In this document: piece by piece, positions 17,983-26,162 of the stretch | Layout of the letters: the number at the start of each line of letters is the position of its first letter | Numbering within the stretch: the first letter of the stretch is position 1 | NCBI RefSeq assembly: GCF_000513275.1 | Contig: NZ_CBVJ010000106.1 | Location: forward strand, 62,001 to 126,000 | From: Paenibacillus gorillae | GTDB taxonomy: Bacteria; Bacillota; Bacilli; Paenibacillales; Paenibacillaceae | Reading direction: 5' to 3' | DNA length: 64,000 nt | Made by a program: the position numbers and the translations under genes | The notes under the pieces: generated by a model | Seen by the model: only the letters and a program-made list of their open reading frames with translations | Databases searched by the model: none | Told to the model about the DNA's origin: nothing

Positions 17983-19024
17983 GACGCCCTCCGGCCCGGC
18001 TGAACCCGGATGCAGTCGACTTATGCATAAGCGGAATTGCGCGTATCAATTGCCGTAGCGTTTCGGCTGCTCCTCCATGTGCTCCAGCCCCCAGTCCATT
18101 CATGCCAGGGTAAGCCTCTAAACGATGAATGAGTACCGCTTCGCCTGTTGCCAGCAAATCATCGGGCAGCACATAGCCGCGTCCCTCAATATAAGCATAG
18201 GCTTGGGCCGCGCGCAGCCAATCACGTCCGGCACGCGGGCTCAGGCCTGTGAGCAGCAACTGCGAACGTCTCGATGCATTGGCGACTTTGACGATATAGT
18301 CAAGCAGCTCAGGATGCACATAGGCGAGCTGCGCTTCATTTTGCATACGAAGCCATTCCTCCGGCATTACAGCAGGCCTCAACTGCTGGGGCTCCTTACG
18401 CTGACCGTCCGCATATTGAGCAAGCAGACGCAGCTCATCCTGCTGCTCAGGGTAGCCGATCGACAACCGCATCATAAAACGATCCATCTGCGCTTCCGGC
18501 AGCGGATTCGTTCCTTCGTAATCCAGCGGATTTTGCGTGGCGATAAGCATGAATGGCTTAGGCAATGCGCGTGTCTCTCCATCCACCGTCACATGACGCT
18601 CCTCCATCGCTTCCAGCAATGCGGACTGAGTACGCGGCGATGTCCGGTTGATCTCATCCGCCAGCACGATATTAGCCATGATGGGTCCCGGACGATAGAT
18701 TAGCTCACCGCTGCGGCTGTCCCACAGCGCCCCTCCCACGACATCTGCGGGCAGCATATCCGAAGTAAATTGAATCCGCTTGAATTCACCGCCAAGCGCT
18801 CTTGCGCAAGCGTGCGCCAGCATCGTTTTGCCAACGCCAGGCACATCCTCCAGCAGCACATGCCCGCCCGCCAGCATCGCAGTCAGCGTCATCTTAATCG
18901 TCTCTCTCTTGCCTAGCAGCACGCTCTCTACTCTATGAATGAAACGCTGCAGGAGCACCTGCGGCGACTCCGGCCAATGCTGCCGCTCTCCTCGAACCGT
19001 ATCGTTAAATTTAGGCGCTATCAT
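17975..19024 (-). CDS. MoxR family AAA+ ATPase
   Basis: This encodes 349 residues. The Walker A is LLEDVPGVGKTMLAHA (about residues 55-71), Walker B is NIVLADEINR, and sensor 1 is LIATQNP. A C-terminal lid domain carries the SPRAGRDW motif typical of MoxR. The ATG at 19024 is preceded by TGAGGA at good spacing; an in-frame TTG four codons upstream (19036) is possible but overlaps that site. It is the first gene of the MoxR-DUF58-transglutaminase operon, with overlapping reading frames down the line. It likely acts as a chaperone-like ATPase for the DUF58 partner at the membrane. No clear promoter was recognised in the 100 bases upstream. Confidence 0.93.
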   Translation of the reverse strand: MIAPKFNDTVRGERQHWPESPQVLLQRFIHRVESVLLGKRETIKMTLTAMLAGGHVLLEDVPGVGKTMLAHACARALGGEFKRIQFTSDMLPADVVGGALWDSRSGELIYRPGPIMANIVLADEINRTSPRTQSALLEAMEERHVTVDGETRALPKPFMLIATQNPLDYEGTNPLPEAQMDRFMMRLSIGYPEQQDELRLLAQYADGQRKEPQQLRPAVMPEEWLRMQNEAQLAYVHPELLDYIVKVANASRRSQLLLTGLSPRAGRDWLRAAQAYAYIEGRGYVLPDDLLATGEAVLIHRLEAYPGMNGLGAGAHGGAAETLRQLIRAIPLMHKSTASGFSRAGGRHE

Positions 19025-19129
19025 CGTATTCCTCAACCTCCCGAACGTATAAGATCCACTCTATCTCCAGTGTCGCCAGCTCTCAGCCGGTTTAGACCTG
19101 ATAGAGTTGCCCTTATAAAAAAATGCCAC

Positions 19130-19500
19130 GCCGGTTGATGCCGCATACGATCCAGTTGCTCGCTTGCTACTCCACCTCCCCACGTCCGCATTCAAACAAA
19201 GTTACTTACCCCCCTTCTACTTCTGCATACAAACCAGTTACTTTCTACTCCGCCCCCTACTTCCCCATACTAACCAGTTACTTGTCGCACACTACCGACT
19301 ACTGCATAAGAGCAAAGCTACTTCCCACTCTACTTCTGCAAAACAAACAGCTTTCAACCACTCGCCACTTAACGTCTGCATACGAACAGCTACTTACTAT
19401 TCGCTTCCACACTTCCGCATACGAACAGCTACTTACTACTAACTTCCACACTTCCGCATACGACCAAGTAACTATCATCCCCCCCTTCTTCTCCATCAAA
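19130..19500. repeat. Degenerate ~39-bp tandem repeats in a gene-free zone
   Basis: About eight imperfect copies of a unit like CTTCCGCATACGAACAGCT followed by ACTTACTAC and a variable pyrimidine-rich stretch run through this segment. The last three copies (about 19373-19475) are the most similar to each other. Read on the minus strand the units give a 13-residue repeat (SCSYAEVWK...), but no ribosome-binding site or start is convincing, so I treat the open frame as a product of the repeat. The plus strand is very poor in G. Confidence 0.7.
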
Positions 19501-19682
19501 ATGTAAAAGTACATTTTGATCGCTTCATTTCGCTCCATATTCCCCCTCAAAATGCAAAAGTGCAGGTTGTTTAGCCCAAAGTGGCCGATTCGAGCCCATT
19601 TCAGCCATTTCAACTGCACTTTTACATTTTGAACGCCATTTAGCGCCGAAAAAGCGAAATCAAACTGCACTTTTGCATTTTG
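19497..19682. repeat. Inverted and direct copies of a TGCACTTTTGCATTTT-type motif
   Basis: The core AAAATGCAAAAGTGCA (19547-19562) recurs in inverted form at about 19614-19630 (CTGCACTTTTACATTTT) and 19664-19681 (CTGCACTTTTGCATTTT), with a shorter related copy at 19498-19518. The same 12-base core forms the arms of the terminator at 58612-58677. It is likely an interspersed repeat family that folds into hairpins. Confidence 0.65.
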
Positions 19683-19722
19683 TTCGAGTTATTCACTCCA
19701 TCCCCGCCCACTGACAAGTAAG

Positions 19723-19869
19723 TTTGAGGTTTGAGGTTTGAGGTTTGAGGTTTGAGGTTTGAGGTTTGAGGTTTGAGGTTTGAGGTTTGAGGTTTGAGGT
19801 TTGAGGTTTGAGGTTTGAGGTTTGAGGTTTGAGGTTTGAGGTTTGAGGTTTGAGGTTTGAGGTTTGCGG
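19723..19869. repeat. 7-bp satellite: 20 perfect copies of TTTGAGG plus one variant
   Basis: From 19723 to 19862 the heptamer TTTGAGG repeats 20 times without error; a final copy reads TTTGCGG (19863-19869). Because seven is not a multiple of three, the minus strand is open in all three frames and encodes the same heptapeptide order, so a 99-codon frame here is an artefact. It lies just past the terminator of the serine hydrolase gene. Confidence 0.97.
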
Positions 19870-19912
19870 TTTATCCATCACCACACCAGGCAGCTCACCC
19901 GCCGCCCGCAAC

Positions 19913-19945
19913 AAAAAAGCCCCAAAGTCGAATAACGACTTTGGG
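19913..19945 (-). terminator. Terminator of the serine hydrolase gene
   Basis: Arms CCCAAAGTCG (19921-19930) and CGACTTTGGG (19936-19945) with a 5-base loop are followed on the minus strand by GCTTTTTTG. It lies 47 bases past the stop codon. Confidence 0.9.
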
Positions 19946-19992
19946 ACCCGCTCTTGCCTAAAGCGCCGACCGCGGAAGGCGGCGCCCATCAC

Positions 19993-21438
19993 TTATATCG
20001 CAGACGCCGCCAGCGTCTGCAGCTTTTCCATCATCAAAGCGGTATCGATCCCCGCATGATTGCCCAGTAAAATCACCGTCACGCCATTGTCCAAATTCCG
20101 GGACATACCCGTGGAGAATCCGCTTCCGCTTCCGTTATGGAATACCGTTTTCCCCTCAGCCGTATCCCTTACGATCCAGCCATAGCCGTATCCCTTCTCC
20201 GAATGCGGCGTATACATCGCCTCCAGCGATGAATCGTCGAGCAGGTTGCCGGAACGCAGCAGACTGTCCCACTTCACGAGATCGTCCACGGTCGAATACA
20301 AGGTCCCCGTACCCGATTGGGAGACATAATAAGGAGCCTTTACCCACGCTCCCTTGCTCAGCAAATAACCGTCATTGGTAGGCGTCTTAGCCGTTGCCGT
20401 ACCGGAATTCGTCATGCCCGCTGCCTTCAGCATGTTCGTCTGCACATAATCGGCGTAGCTCATTCCTGAGAGCTTCTCGACAACATACGCCAGCAGCACG
20501 TAGCCGCAATTGCTGTATTTGTAGGCGCTGCCCGGCTCGAACTCCAGCTTTTTCGTGCGAATCTCATTTACAGTTTGCTCGATCGTAGTGCCATCCTTGC
20601 GTGTAAACTCCGAAGGCAGTCCCGACGTATGCGACAGCAGCATATGTATCGTAATTTTATCGCCGCCTGGTATGCCGGAGGCGACCTTCGAGATGGGATC
20701 ATCCAGACTCAGCTTGCCCGCTTCGATCAGCTGCATAATGGATGCAGCCGTAAAGGACTTCGTGATCGAAGCGATTCTCGTCTTCATATCCGGCCGATTC
20801 AGCTTGCCTTCACCTGCGATGCCATACCCTTTGCGCATAAGCACCTTGCCGTCCTTCGCTACAAGCGCCATGCCCGAATAAGAGCTTGTCTTCAAGTAGC
20901 TGTCCACATTGCCAAAAGCCTTCGGCAATAGCGTCACCTTATCCGTAATGATCGTGATCGAAGTCGTTCCGCCAGACTGTGACAGCTGAAGCGATGCTCT
21001 CATCGCTTCCATCAGTCCGCGCAGCGGCACCATCAGGCTGCCGTTTACGACCCGGGACGGCCCGGAAATACCAAAGCGATTGCCGTTCACCAGAAAAAAA
21101 GAATCACCGGAGCGCTGTGTAATAACGTCTCCATTCAACCGGATCGTCACCGTCTGGCTAGCCTGATCCCATGAGATGCTCCCGCCAAGTGAAACCGCCG
21201 CTTCCCGCAGCGGAACCATGGTCGTTCCATTTTGCACAAAAGGCTGTCCGACCCAATTCGCCGTCTTGCCGTCTATCGTAACGACAGCTTTGGTCATCGC
21301 CCCCGCTTGTACAGCTGCCGATGCCGCATTAGCGACAGATACCTCCTGCAGACCGCCCGCCGCTCCACCAGAACCAGCTAAGACGACAGCCGCCATCATC
21401 GTTACAGCAATCTTTTTCACATTCATATTCCTATTCAA
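19993..21438 (-). CDS. Exported serine hydrolase (beta-lactamase/penicillin-binding class C fold) with copper-amine-oxidase-like N-domain
   Basis: This encodes 481 residues. A signal peptide (about 1-38) is followed by two copies of a copper amine oxidase N-terminal-like fold (about 45-165; motifs VQNGTTMVPLREAA and GSLMVPLRGLMEAM), often found on Paenibacillus surface proteins. The beta-lactamase-like catalytic domain (about 180-475) has SITK as the S-x-x-K motif (IASITKSFTAAS), a Tyr-Ser/Asn element in YKYSNCGYVLLAY, and HNGSGSGF near the end in place of KTG. Function is probably a D-aminopeptidase, esterase or peptidoglycan hydrolase; antibiotic resistance cannot be inferred. The TTG at 21438 follows AAAGGAG; the ATG four codons later is farther from that site. 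It is a single gene with its own terminator. Confidence 0.88.
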   Translation of the reverse strand: MNRNMNVKKIAVTMMAAVVLAGSGGAAGGLQEVSVANAASAAVQAGAMTKAVVTIDGKTANWVGQPFVQNGTTMVPLREAAVSLGGSISWDQASQTVTIRLNGDVITQRSGDSFFLVNGNRFGISGPSRVVNGSLMVPLRGLMEAMRASLQLSQSGGTTSITIITDKVTLLPKAFGNVDSYLKTSSYSGMALVAKDGKVLMRKGYGIAGEGKLNRPDMKTRIASITKSFTAASIMQLIEAGKLSLDDPISKVASGIPGGDKITIHMLLSHTSGLPSEFTRKDGTTIEQTVNEIRTKKLEFEPGSAYKYSNCGYVLLAYVVEKLSGMSYADYVQTNMLKAAGMTNSGTATAKTPTNDGYLLSKGAWVKAPYYVSQSGTGTLYSTVDDLVKWDSLLRSGNLLDDSSLEAMYTPHSEKGYGYGWIVRDTAEGKTVFHNGSGSGFSTGMSRNLDNGVTVILLGNHAGIDTALMMEKLQTLAASAI

Positions 21439-21598
21439 ATCCCAATTGCTCCTTTCGCAACAAAGGGATACCGTCCGTCCATTTAGTCTAACAAGCTCGC
21501 AGAGCTTAATGATTTTGCATGACGCCAGTGGTTTCGTGTCCCCTTACCAGCCCTGCTTTGCCATGTGACATCCCCAGCCAGCACTTACTCAACACTAA

Positions 21599-22075
21599 CT
21601 AACCCTGCAGCGTCTCCAGCACCTTCTGCACATGCCCTTTCACCTTCAGGTTGCGCCACTCCGCAATGAGCTTCCCCTTCTCGTCGATCAGAAAGGTTGA
21701 ACGAACGATTCCCATATATTCTCTGCCATAAAGCTTTTTCAACTGCCAGACGCCGTACAGCTCACATACCTTATGCTCCGGATCAGACAAGAGCAGGAAC
21801 GGCAGCTCCTGCTTTTCTATAAACCGCTGATGCGATTTGATAGGATCGGGACTAATTCCGAGCACGACTGCACCATGTCCAGCAAGCGCCTCGTACGCAT
21901 CGCGAAAATCACAGGCCTCTTGCGTACAAGCCGTTGTAGCATCCTTTGGATAAAAGTAGACAATAACCTTTTTCCCGATATAGTCGCTTAACTTAACCTG
22001 CTCGCCGCCCGAACCCTCCAGCGAAAAATTCGGAGCTTTACGTCCAATCTCCGCTTTCGCTTTACTCGTTGCCAT
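21599..22075 (-). CDS. bcp: Thioredoxin-dependent thiol peroxidase (bacterioferritin comigratory protein, PrxQ)
   Basis: This encodes 158 residues of the AhpC/TSA fold. It reduces peroxides, using Cys50 as the peroxidatic residue and Cys55 as a likely resolving residue in a DATTACTQEACDF motif, which is typical of PrxQ/Bcp. The usual TPGC is replaced by TTAC, but the Thr and Cys positions are kept. Electrons would come from thioredoxin in the cytosol. The ATG at 22075 follows AAGGAG. It is on the same strand as, and 82 bases after, the ABC-2 exporter operon, so read-through is possible; I see no terminator between them. Confidence 0.93.
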   Translation of the reverse strand: MATSKAKAEIGRKAPNFSLEGSGGEQVKLSDYIGKKVIVYFYPKDATTACTQEACDFRDAYEALAGHGAVVLGISPDPIKSHQRFIEKQELPFLLLSDPEHKVCELYGVWQLKKLYGREYMGIVRSTFLIDEKGKLIAEWRNLKVKGHVQKVLETLQG

Positions 22076-22157
22076 GCCTCATCTCTCCTTAACTGTAACG
22101 CGCCTTTAACCCAATTAGTTGCTGTCACCCGTATAATAAAAACTATAACATCAGCCT

Positions 22158-22949
22158 CTATGACCCTGCGCCCCGGTACCGCTTCACGCCGTAATTCCAC
22201 AGCGACAGGCCCAGGATGAAAAATACGATGCCGACAACCGGTGTCAGCAGCGCCAGCTGGGATATGTCGTCCGACTTCTTCTCCAGAAAGTAAGAGGCAG
22301 GGATTACCCCGACGAACGCAAACGGCAATACCCAAGTCAAAATAAACCGGATCGTCTTGTTATAAATGTTGACCGGATAACGGCCGTAATTCTGTATGTT
22401 GTAAATGAGCGGCACGATGCCTGTTGGCGCATCCGAGAAAAAGGATAGTGCAGACAGCGCCGTATAAATGCCTCCATATACGAGCACCGCTCCTATAACG
22501 AACAACAGCAGCATAAGCAGGTCGTATGCATGGAAAGCGAGGCCCAGATCATTCCAGCAGATCGCCATAATAATCGCTCCGACTGCGGAGCCGATCAAGG
22601 AAGGCGGATCGACGTTTTCGAGCAGCACCTGAAACAGGTTATGCGCGGGGCGGGTTAGAATCCGGTCCATCTCCCCTTTGACAATATACCGCTCGCTGAA
22701 GTTCCACATGTTGAAGAAGGTTGTAAACAATCCGTAAGGGATCATGAAGAAGCCGTATACGAATACAACCTCAGCCTCCGTCCAGCCGCCGAGCGACGGC
22801 GTGTGCTGGAATACGATCAGAATGAAGAACAAGTTCATGCCTTGGAACATTAAGTCCGACAATACTTCGATCCAGAAGTCGGCACGATAGGTCAGCCTTG
22901 TTTTGGCATAGTTTTTAATATATTCCCACAGTAAAACTGCATATTTCAT
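22158..22949 (-). CDS. ABC-2 type exporter permease, second subunit
   Basis: This encodes 263 residues with six hydrophobic segments spread over residues 25-255 and an amphipathic start (YIKNYAKTRLTYRADFWIEVLSDL). This is the pattern of the uncharacterised ABC-2 permease group once called DUF990/COG3694. The ATG at 22949 follows AAGGAGG and lies 6 bases after the stop codon of the other permease. With that protein and the ATPase it should form one exporter in the membrane. The cargo is unknown; members of this three-gene set are annotated as daunorubicin-type or uncharacterised exporters. Confidence 0.88.
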   Translation of the reverse strand: MKYAVLLWEYIKNYAKTRLTYRADFWIEVLSDLMFQGMNLFFILIVFQHTPSLGGWTEAEVVFVYGFFMIPYGLFTTFFNMWNFSERYIVKGEMDRILTRPAHNLFQVLLENVDPPSLIGSAVGAIIMAICWNDLGLAFHAYDLLMLLLFVIGAVLVYGGIYTALSALSFFSDAPTGIVPLIYNIQNYGRYPVNIYNKTIRFILTWVLPFAFVGVIPASYFLEKKSDDISQLALLTPVVGIVFFILGLSLWNYGVKRYRGAGS

Positions 22950-22955
22950 TATCCG

Positions 22956-23750
22956 TTATCCTCCTTGCACGAACAGCCGCTTGCGCGCCGCCCGCCATAC
23001 GAACAAGATTGGCAAGAGCAGCAGCACAAACCATACGATTTGCAGGCCGATCGCTCCATAAGCCTCATGAAGCGGTGTCCGGCCGGTGAACACAGCGCTT
23101 GGCAAATAAGTGATCGCCTGGAACGGCAGCCACTGCATAACCGCGCTCAGCCAACCCGGGAAAAAAGCGATCGGAATGAGTACGCCCGAGAACAGATCAA
23201 CCATTACGCGCTTCATCCGCATCATGCCTTCGTTGTTCTCCACGAAGAAGGCGAATAATCCGGTCAATATATTGATCTGCGAATTGATCAGGAAGCTGAA
23301 CAGCAGCATAACTAGATAAACCGCCCAAGTCAGCGGATCAGACGGCAGCCGGACCGGAAAAATAAAGCAGACGATAAGCATGCCCGGCACCATAAACAGC
23401 AGCATGCGGAATAATCCTTCGCCAAAGCCCTGCATCATCTTGACCAGCAAATAGGAATACGGGCGGATCAATTGCGTCGCCACGCTGCCGTCGCGAATTT
23501 CATTAGCAATTTCACGGTCCAGATTGTTGAAGTAAAATGCTCTAGCCATCCAGGAGACAGCCACATAAGTCGTCATCTGGGCCAGTGTAAAACCTTGCAG
23601 CACTTCGGCTTCGCCGAAGATAGCTTTCCAAAGGAAGTAATAAGCGCCGATGTTTATGGCATAAATAATAATGCCGCTATAATAATTAACGCGGTAAGCG
23701 AGCATCGTTAGGAATCGCATACGGATAAAATCGATATAAGCGCTCATCAT
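22956..23750 (-). CDS. ABC-2 type exporter permease, first subunit
   Basis: This encodes 264 residues with six predicted membrane segments and a start (YIDFIRMRFLTMLAYRVNYYSG) typical of the COG4587 group, the partner of COG3694 permeases. The loop NNLDREIANEIRDGSVATQLIRPYSYL, with its IRPYS element, is a recognisable feature of these permeases. The start codon overlaps the ATPase stop region by 4 bases (ATGA type), implying translational coupling. It is the second gene of the operon ATPase-permease-permease. Confidence 0.88.
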   Translation of the reverse strand: MMSAYIDFIRMRFLTMLAYRVNYYSGIIIYAINIGAYYFLWKAIFGEAEVLQGFTLAQMTTYVAVSWMARAFYFNNLDREIANEIRDGSVATQLIRPYSYLLVKMMQGFGEGLFRMLLFMVPGMLIVCFIFPVRLPSDPLTWAVYLVMLLFSFLINSQINILTGLFAFFVENNEGMMRMKRVMVDLFSGVLIPIAFFPGWLSAVMQWLPFQAITYLPSAVFTGRTPLHEAYGAIGLQIVWFVLLLLPILFVWRAARKRLFVQGG

Positions 23751-24796
23751 CGTAAAGCCGGCTCCTCTTCCCTAAGCAGCGTAGCGGCAGCCGATGCAGA
23801 CGCCGATCCGGAGCGGTAAATCTCACGGACAATTTCGTCTGTGTTCGTCTCGATGATTTTAATATCGCGAATGGCCGTGCCTCCTGTGACGATAGAAAGT
23901 GCGTCGGATACATTCGTCGTATGCGGCAGCCACATCGTTGCGTTCAGGTCGCTCTCCTGCTTCCAAGTAACGCCAAGACCAGCCGTCAACTGCTCCAGTT
24001 TGGCAAGCGGCGTATGTGATGTGAACTGGAACTGAATTTCGCGGCCGCGGCTCCATCTGTTTTTGAGCTCGTCCAATCCGCCGTCATAAATAATCCGGCC
24101 GTCGTCCAGCATAATAACCCGCGAGCACAGCGCTTCGATATCCTGCAAATCATGTGTCGTAAGCAGTATCGTCGTGCCTTCCTCACGGTTCAATTCTTGC
24201 AAAAATTCGCGAATCGCCGTTTTTACGACAATATCCAGACCGATAGTGGGCTCGTCCAAAAATAAAATCGCAGGATTATGCAACAGTGAAGCAACAAGCT
24301 CGCAGCGCATCCGTTGACCAAGGCTTAGTTTACGAACCGGGCGGTTAAGCAAGTCGCCGAGATCAAGCCGTTCTACCAATTGATCGAGACGTCTGCGGAA
24401 GTCATGCTCGGAAACGCCGTATACTTTGCGGAGCAGCCGGAACGATTCAATAACGCCGATATCCCACCACAGCTGCGAGCGTTGACCGAAGACGACGCCA
24501 ATATTGCCGACGAATTTCTCTCGATCCTTATACGGAATATAACCGTTAACCCGGATATCTCCGGACGTCGGCACGAGAATGCCAGTCAGCATTTTAATCG
24601 TTGTCGATTTGCCTGCTCCGTTTTCACCGATATAGCCGCAAATTTCGCCCTGCGGAATTTGGAATGAAATATCTTTGACGGCACGAACCTCATTGTACTC
24701 CCTTTTAAACAGATCTTTGAGCGCGCCGGACAGCCCTTCGCGATTTTTTTGCACCTTAAACTGCTTTCTTAAGTCTTTTACATCTATAGCCAGCAT
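23747..24796 (-). CDS. ABC exporter ATP-binding protein
   Basis: This encodes 349 residues. Walker A is YIGENGAGKSTTIKML (about 56-71), Q-loop GVVFGQRSQLWW, signature LSLGQRMRCE, Walker B AILFLDEPTIGLD, and H-loop LLTTHD. The long RSQLWWDIGV segment and the C-terminal domain of about 90 residues are typical of COG4586 ATPases that pair with COG4587 and COG3694 permeases. I prefer ATG at 24796 (MLAIDVKDL), where homology begins and GAGAGGGG lies upstream, although the spacing is long. An in-frame ATG at 24862 has no ribosome-binding site. It is first in the operon and divergent from the LCP gene. Confidence 0.93.
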   Translation of the reverse strand: MLAIDVKDLRKQFKVQKNREGLSGALKDLFKREYNEVRAVKDISFQIPQGEICGYIGENGAGKSTTIKMLTGILVPTSGDIRVNGYIPYKDREKFVGNIGVVFGQRSQLWWDIGVIESFRLLRKVYGVSEHDFRRRLDQLVERLDLGDLLNRPVRKLSLGQRMRCELVASLLHNPAILFLDEPTIGLDIVVKTAIREFLQELNREEGTTILLTTHDLQDIEALCSRVIMLDDGRIIYDGGLDELKNRWSRGREIQFQFTSHTPLAKLEQLTAGLGVTWKQESDLNATMWLPHTTNVSDALSIVTGGTAIRDIKIIETNTDEIVREIYRSGSASASAAATLLREEEPALR

Positions 24797-24915
24797 ATTG
24801 CTTCTTAACCCCTCTCCGTTGGAACGGTCGACATTTCCCGGGAAATTGCGAGATATTCCCATTGTAAATGATAAAACTTGATTCCTAATGACGTTCCGCT
24901 TTATAATTTTATGAT

Positions 24916-24929
24916 ATGTAATATTACAT
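24916..24929. promoter_or_regulatory. 14-bp perfect palindrome in a divergent promoter region
   Basis: The sequence ATGTAATATTACAT is its own reverse complement. It lies between the divergent ABC exporter and LCP genes, close to where both promoters must be. It could be an operator for a dimeric regulator; AT-rich DNA makes chance occurrence plausible. Confidence 0.35.
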
Positions 24930-25007
24930 TAGATATTGCGAAGCGTAAACGGCAAGACCACAAACCACATATTAGGTTTACATGCTGAAAGGAGCACTTG
25001 TACCATC

Positions 25008-26057
25008 ATGCGCAAAAAACAGCCAACAAACAAAAGGCGTCCATGGATTTGGATCCTTACCGGTATTCTGGTCGTTCTTGCTCTTGTCGTTACTGCGGCA
25101 ATAGTCTGGGGATCCGGTATATATAAACAACTGGATGGCTTCAGCAAACCAAAGGAAGAATCCCGTTTCGGACAGTTTGAAGACAATCCGACAGTGACTA
25201 CTCCTAAGTGGGAAGGCAAAGAACGTGTAAACATTCTATTGCTTGGCGGCGACGCACGCGGCTTGGAAAAGAATGAAGTACCGCGTTCTGACTCCATACT
25301 GGTAGCATCATTTGATCCCGTTACGAAAAAAGCTCATCTATTTTCCGTTCTCCGCGACACTTACGTCGACATTGATGGACGCGGCAAAGGCCGGATCAAC
25401 ACTGCCATTACGCTCGGAGGACCACAGCTTGCCATGAAGACGGTAGGCGACTTGCTTGGCCTGGACATTCAATATTATGTGTATACCGATTTCGAGGGAT
25501 TCAAGGCGCTGATTGATACGATTGGCGGCGTTAACTTCGACGTAGAGAAGGATATGCACTATACCGATAAAGCGGATAAAAATAAATATGACATCGATTT
25601 GAAAGCCGGCTATCAGCTGCTGGACGGGGACAAGGCGCTCCAATACGTCCGTTTCCGCCACGATGCGATGAGCGACTTCACTCGTACCGAGCGTCAGCGC
25701 AACTTGTTGCAGGCGGTAGCGAAAGAGCTTCAATCGACTTGGAACATTTTGAAAATGCAGAAAATATTGCAGAGCGTCTCCCCTTACATCGAGACAAACC
25801 TGGAAGTGAGCGATATGCTCAAGCTAGGACAGCTTGGTGTAGAGAGCCATGTAGCAGGTACCGCACAGGTTCCTCCAATGGATATGATCGCTGATGAGAA
25901 CGTCGGCGGCGCATCTGTACTCGCTGTTAAGAATATAGATAACCTGCTTACCTTTGTGCAGGAGAAGCTGGCTGAAGACGAGACGCTAGCGACGCCTTCT
26001 CCTTCTCCGGATGCTGAGGGCGGCAGCACGAATAGCGGCACAGCGGGTACTAATTAA
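25008..26057 (+). CDS. LytR-CpsA-Psr (LCP) family cell-wall glycopolymer ligase
   Basis: This encodes 349 residues. A short basic cytoplasmic start is followed by one membrane helix (about 13-35) and an extracellular LCP domain (about 90-260). The domain shows the conserved features DSILVASFDP, SVLRDTYVDI, GRINTA, and a late arginine-rich stretch (YVRFRHD...DFTRTERQRNLL). LCP proteins transfer undecaprenyl-linked polymers such as teichoic acid or teichuronic acid to peptidoglycan. The acidic Ser/Thr/Gly-rich tail is not conserved. The start at 25008 (MRKKQPT) follows AAAGGAG at a somewhat long 13-base spacing; an in-frame start at 24936 is possible but lacks a site. A terminator follows. Confidence 0.93.
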   Translation: MRKKQPTNKRRPWIWILTGILVVLALVVTAAIVWGSGIYKQLDGFSKPKEESRFGQFEDNPTVTTPKWEGKERVNILLLGGDARGLEKNEVPRSDSILVASFDPVTKKAHLFSVLRDTYVDIDGRGKGRINTAITLGGPQLAMKTVGDLLGLDIQYYVYTDFEGFKALIDTIGGVNFDVEKDMHYTDKADKNKYDIDLKAGYQLLDGDKALQYVRFRHDAMSDFTRTERQRNLLQAVAKELQSTWNILKMQKILQSVSPYIETNLEVSDMLKLGQLGVESHVAGTAQVPPMDMIADENVGGASVLAVKNIDNLLTFVQEKLAEDETLATPSPSPDAEGGSTNSGTAGTN

Positions 26058-26084
26058 CTGTGAGAAATGACGTTTAATGGCTTG

Positions 26085-26122
26085 AAACGGCTTCATTCCA
26101 TACCGGGAATGAGGCCGTTTTT
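26085..26122 (+). terminator. Terminator after the LCP gene
   Basis: Fifteen-base arms with one mismatch (26085-26099 and 26106-26120; AAACGGC...TCATTCC) end in a run of five T. It lies between the LCP and gsaB genes, showing that they are separate units. Confidence 0.85.
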
Positions 26123-26162
26123 GCCGCGTAATATCTACATTCCCGAAGGAGGATTTATTGAT

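Noticed and set aside
19299..19670. A 123-codon minus-strand frame in the repeat zone
   Set aside because: It is made of the degenerate repeats and hairpin motifs, with no convincing start; similar frames would arise at any copy of these repeats.
19723..19869. Possible CRISPR array
   Set aside because: The repeats are contiguous 7-mers without spacers and no cas gene is present.
19693..19992. A 99-codon minus-strand frame of KPQTSNL repeats
   Set aside because: It is produced by the 7-bp satellite, which is open in all minus frames, and it runs across the terminator of the serine hydrolase gene.
19993..21438. A beta-lactamase antibiotic-resistance gene
   Set aside because: It has the S-x-x-K serine hydrolase fold, but the copper-amine-oxidase-like N-domain and lack of a clear KTG motif point to an esterase or peptidase-like function.
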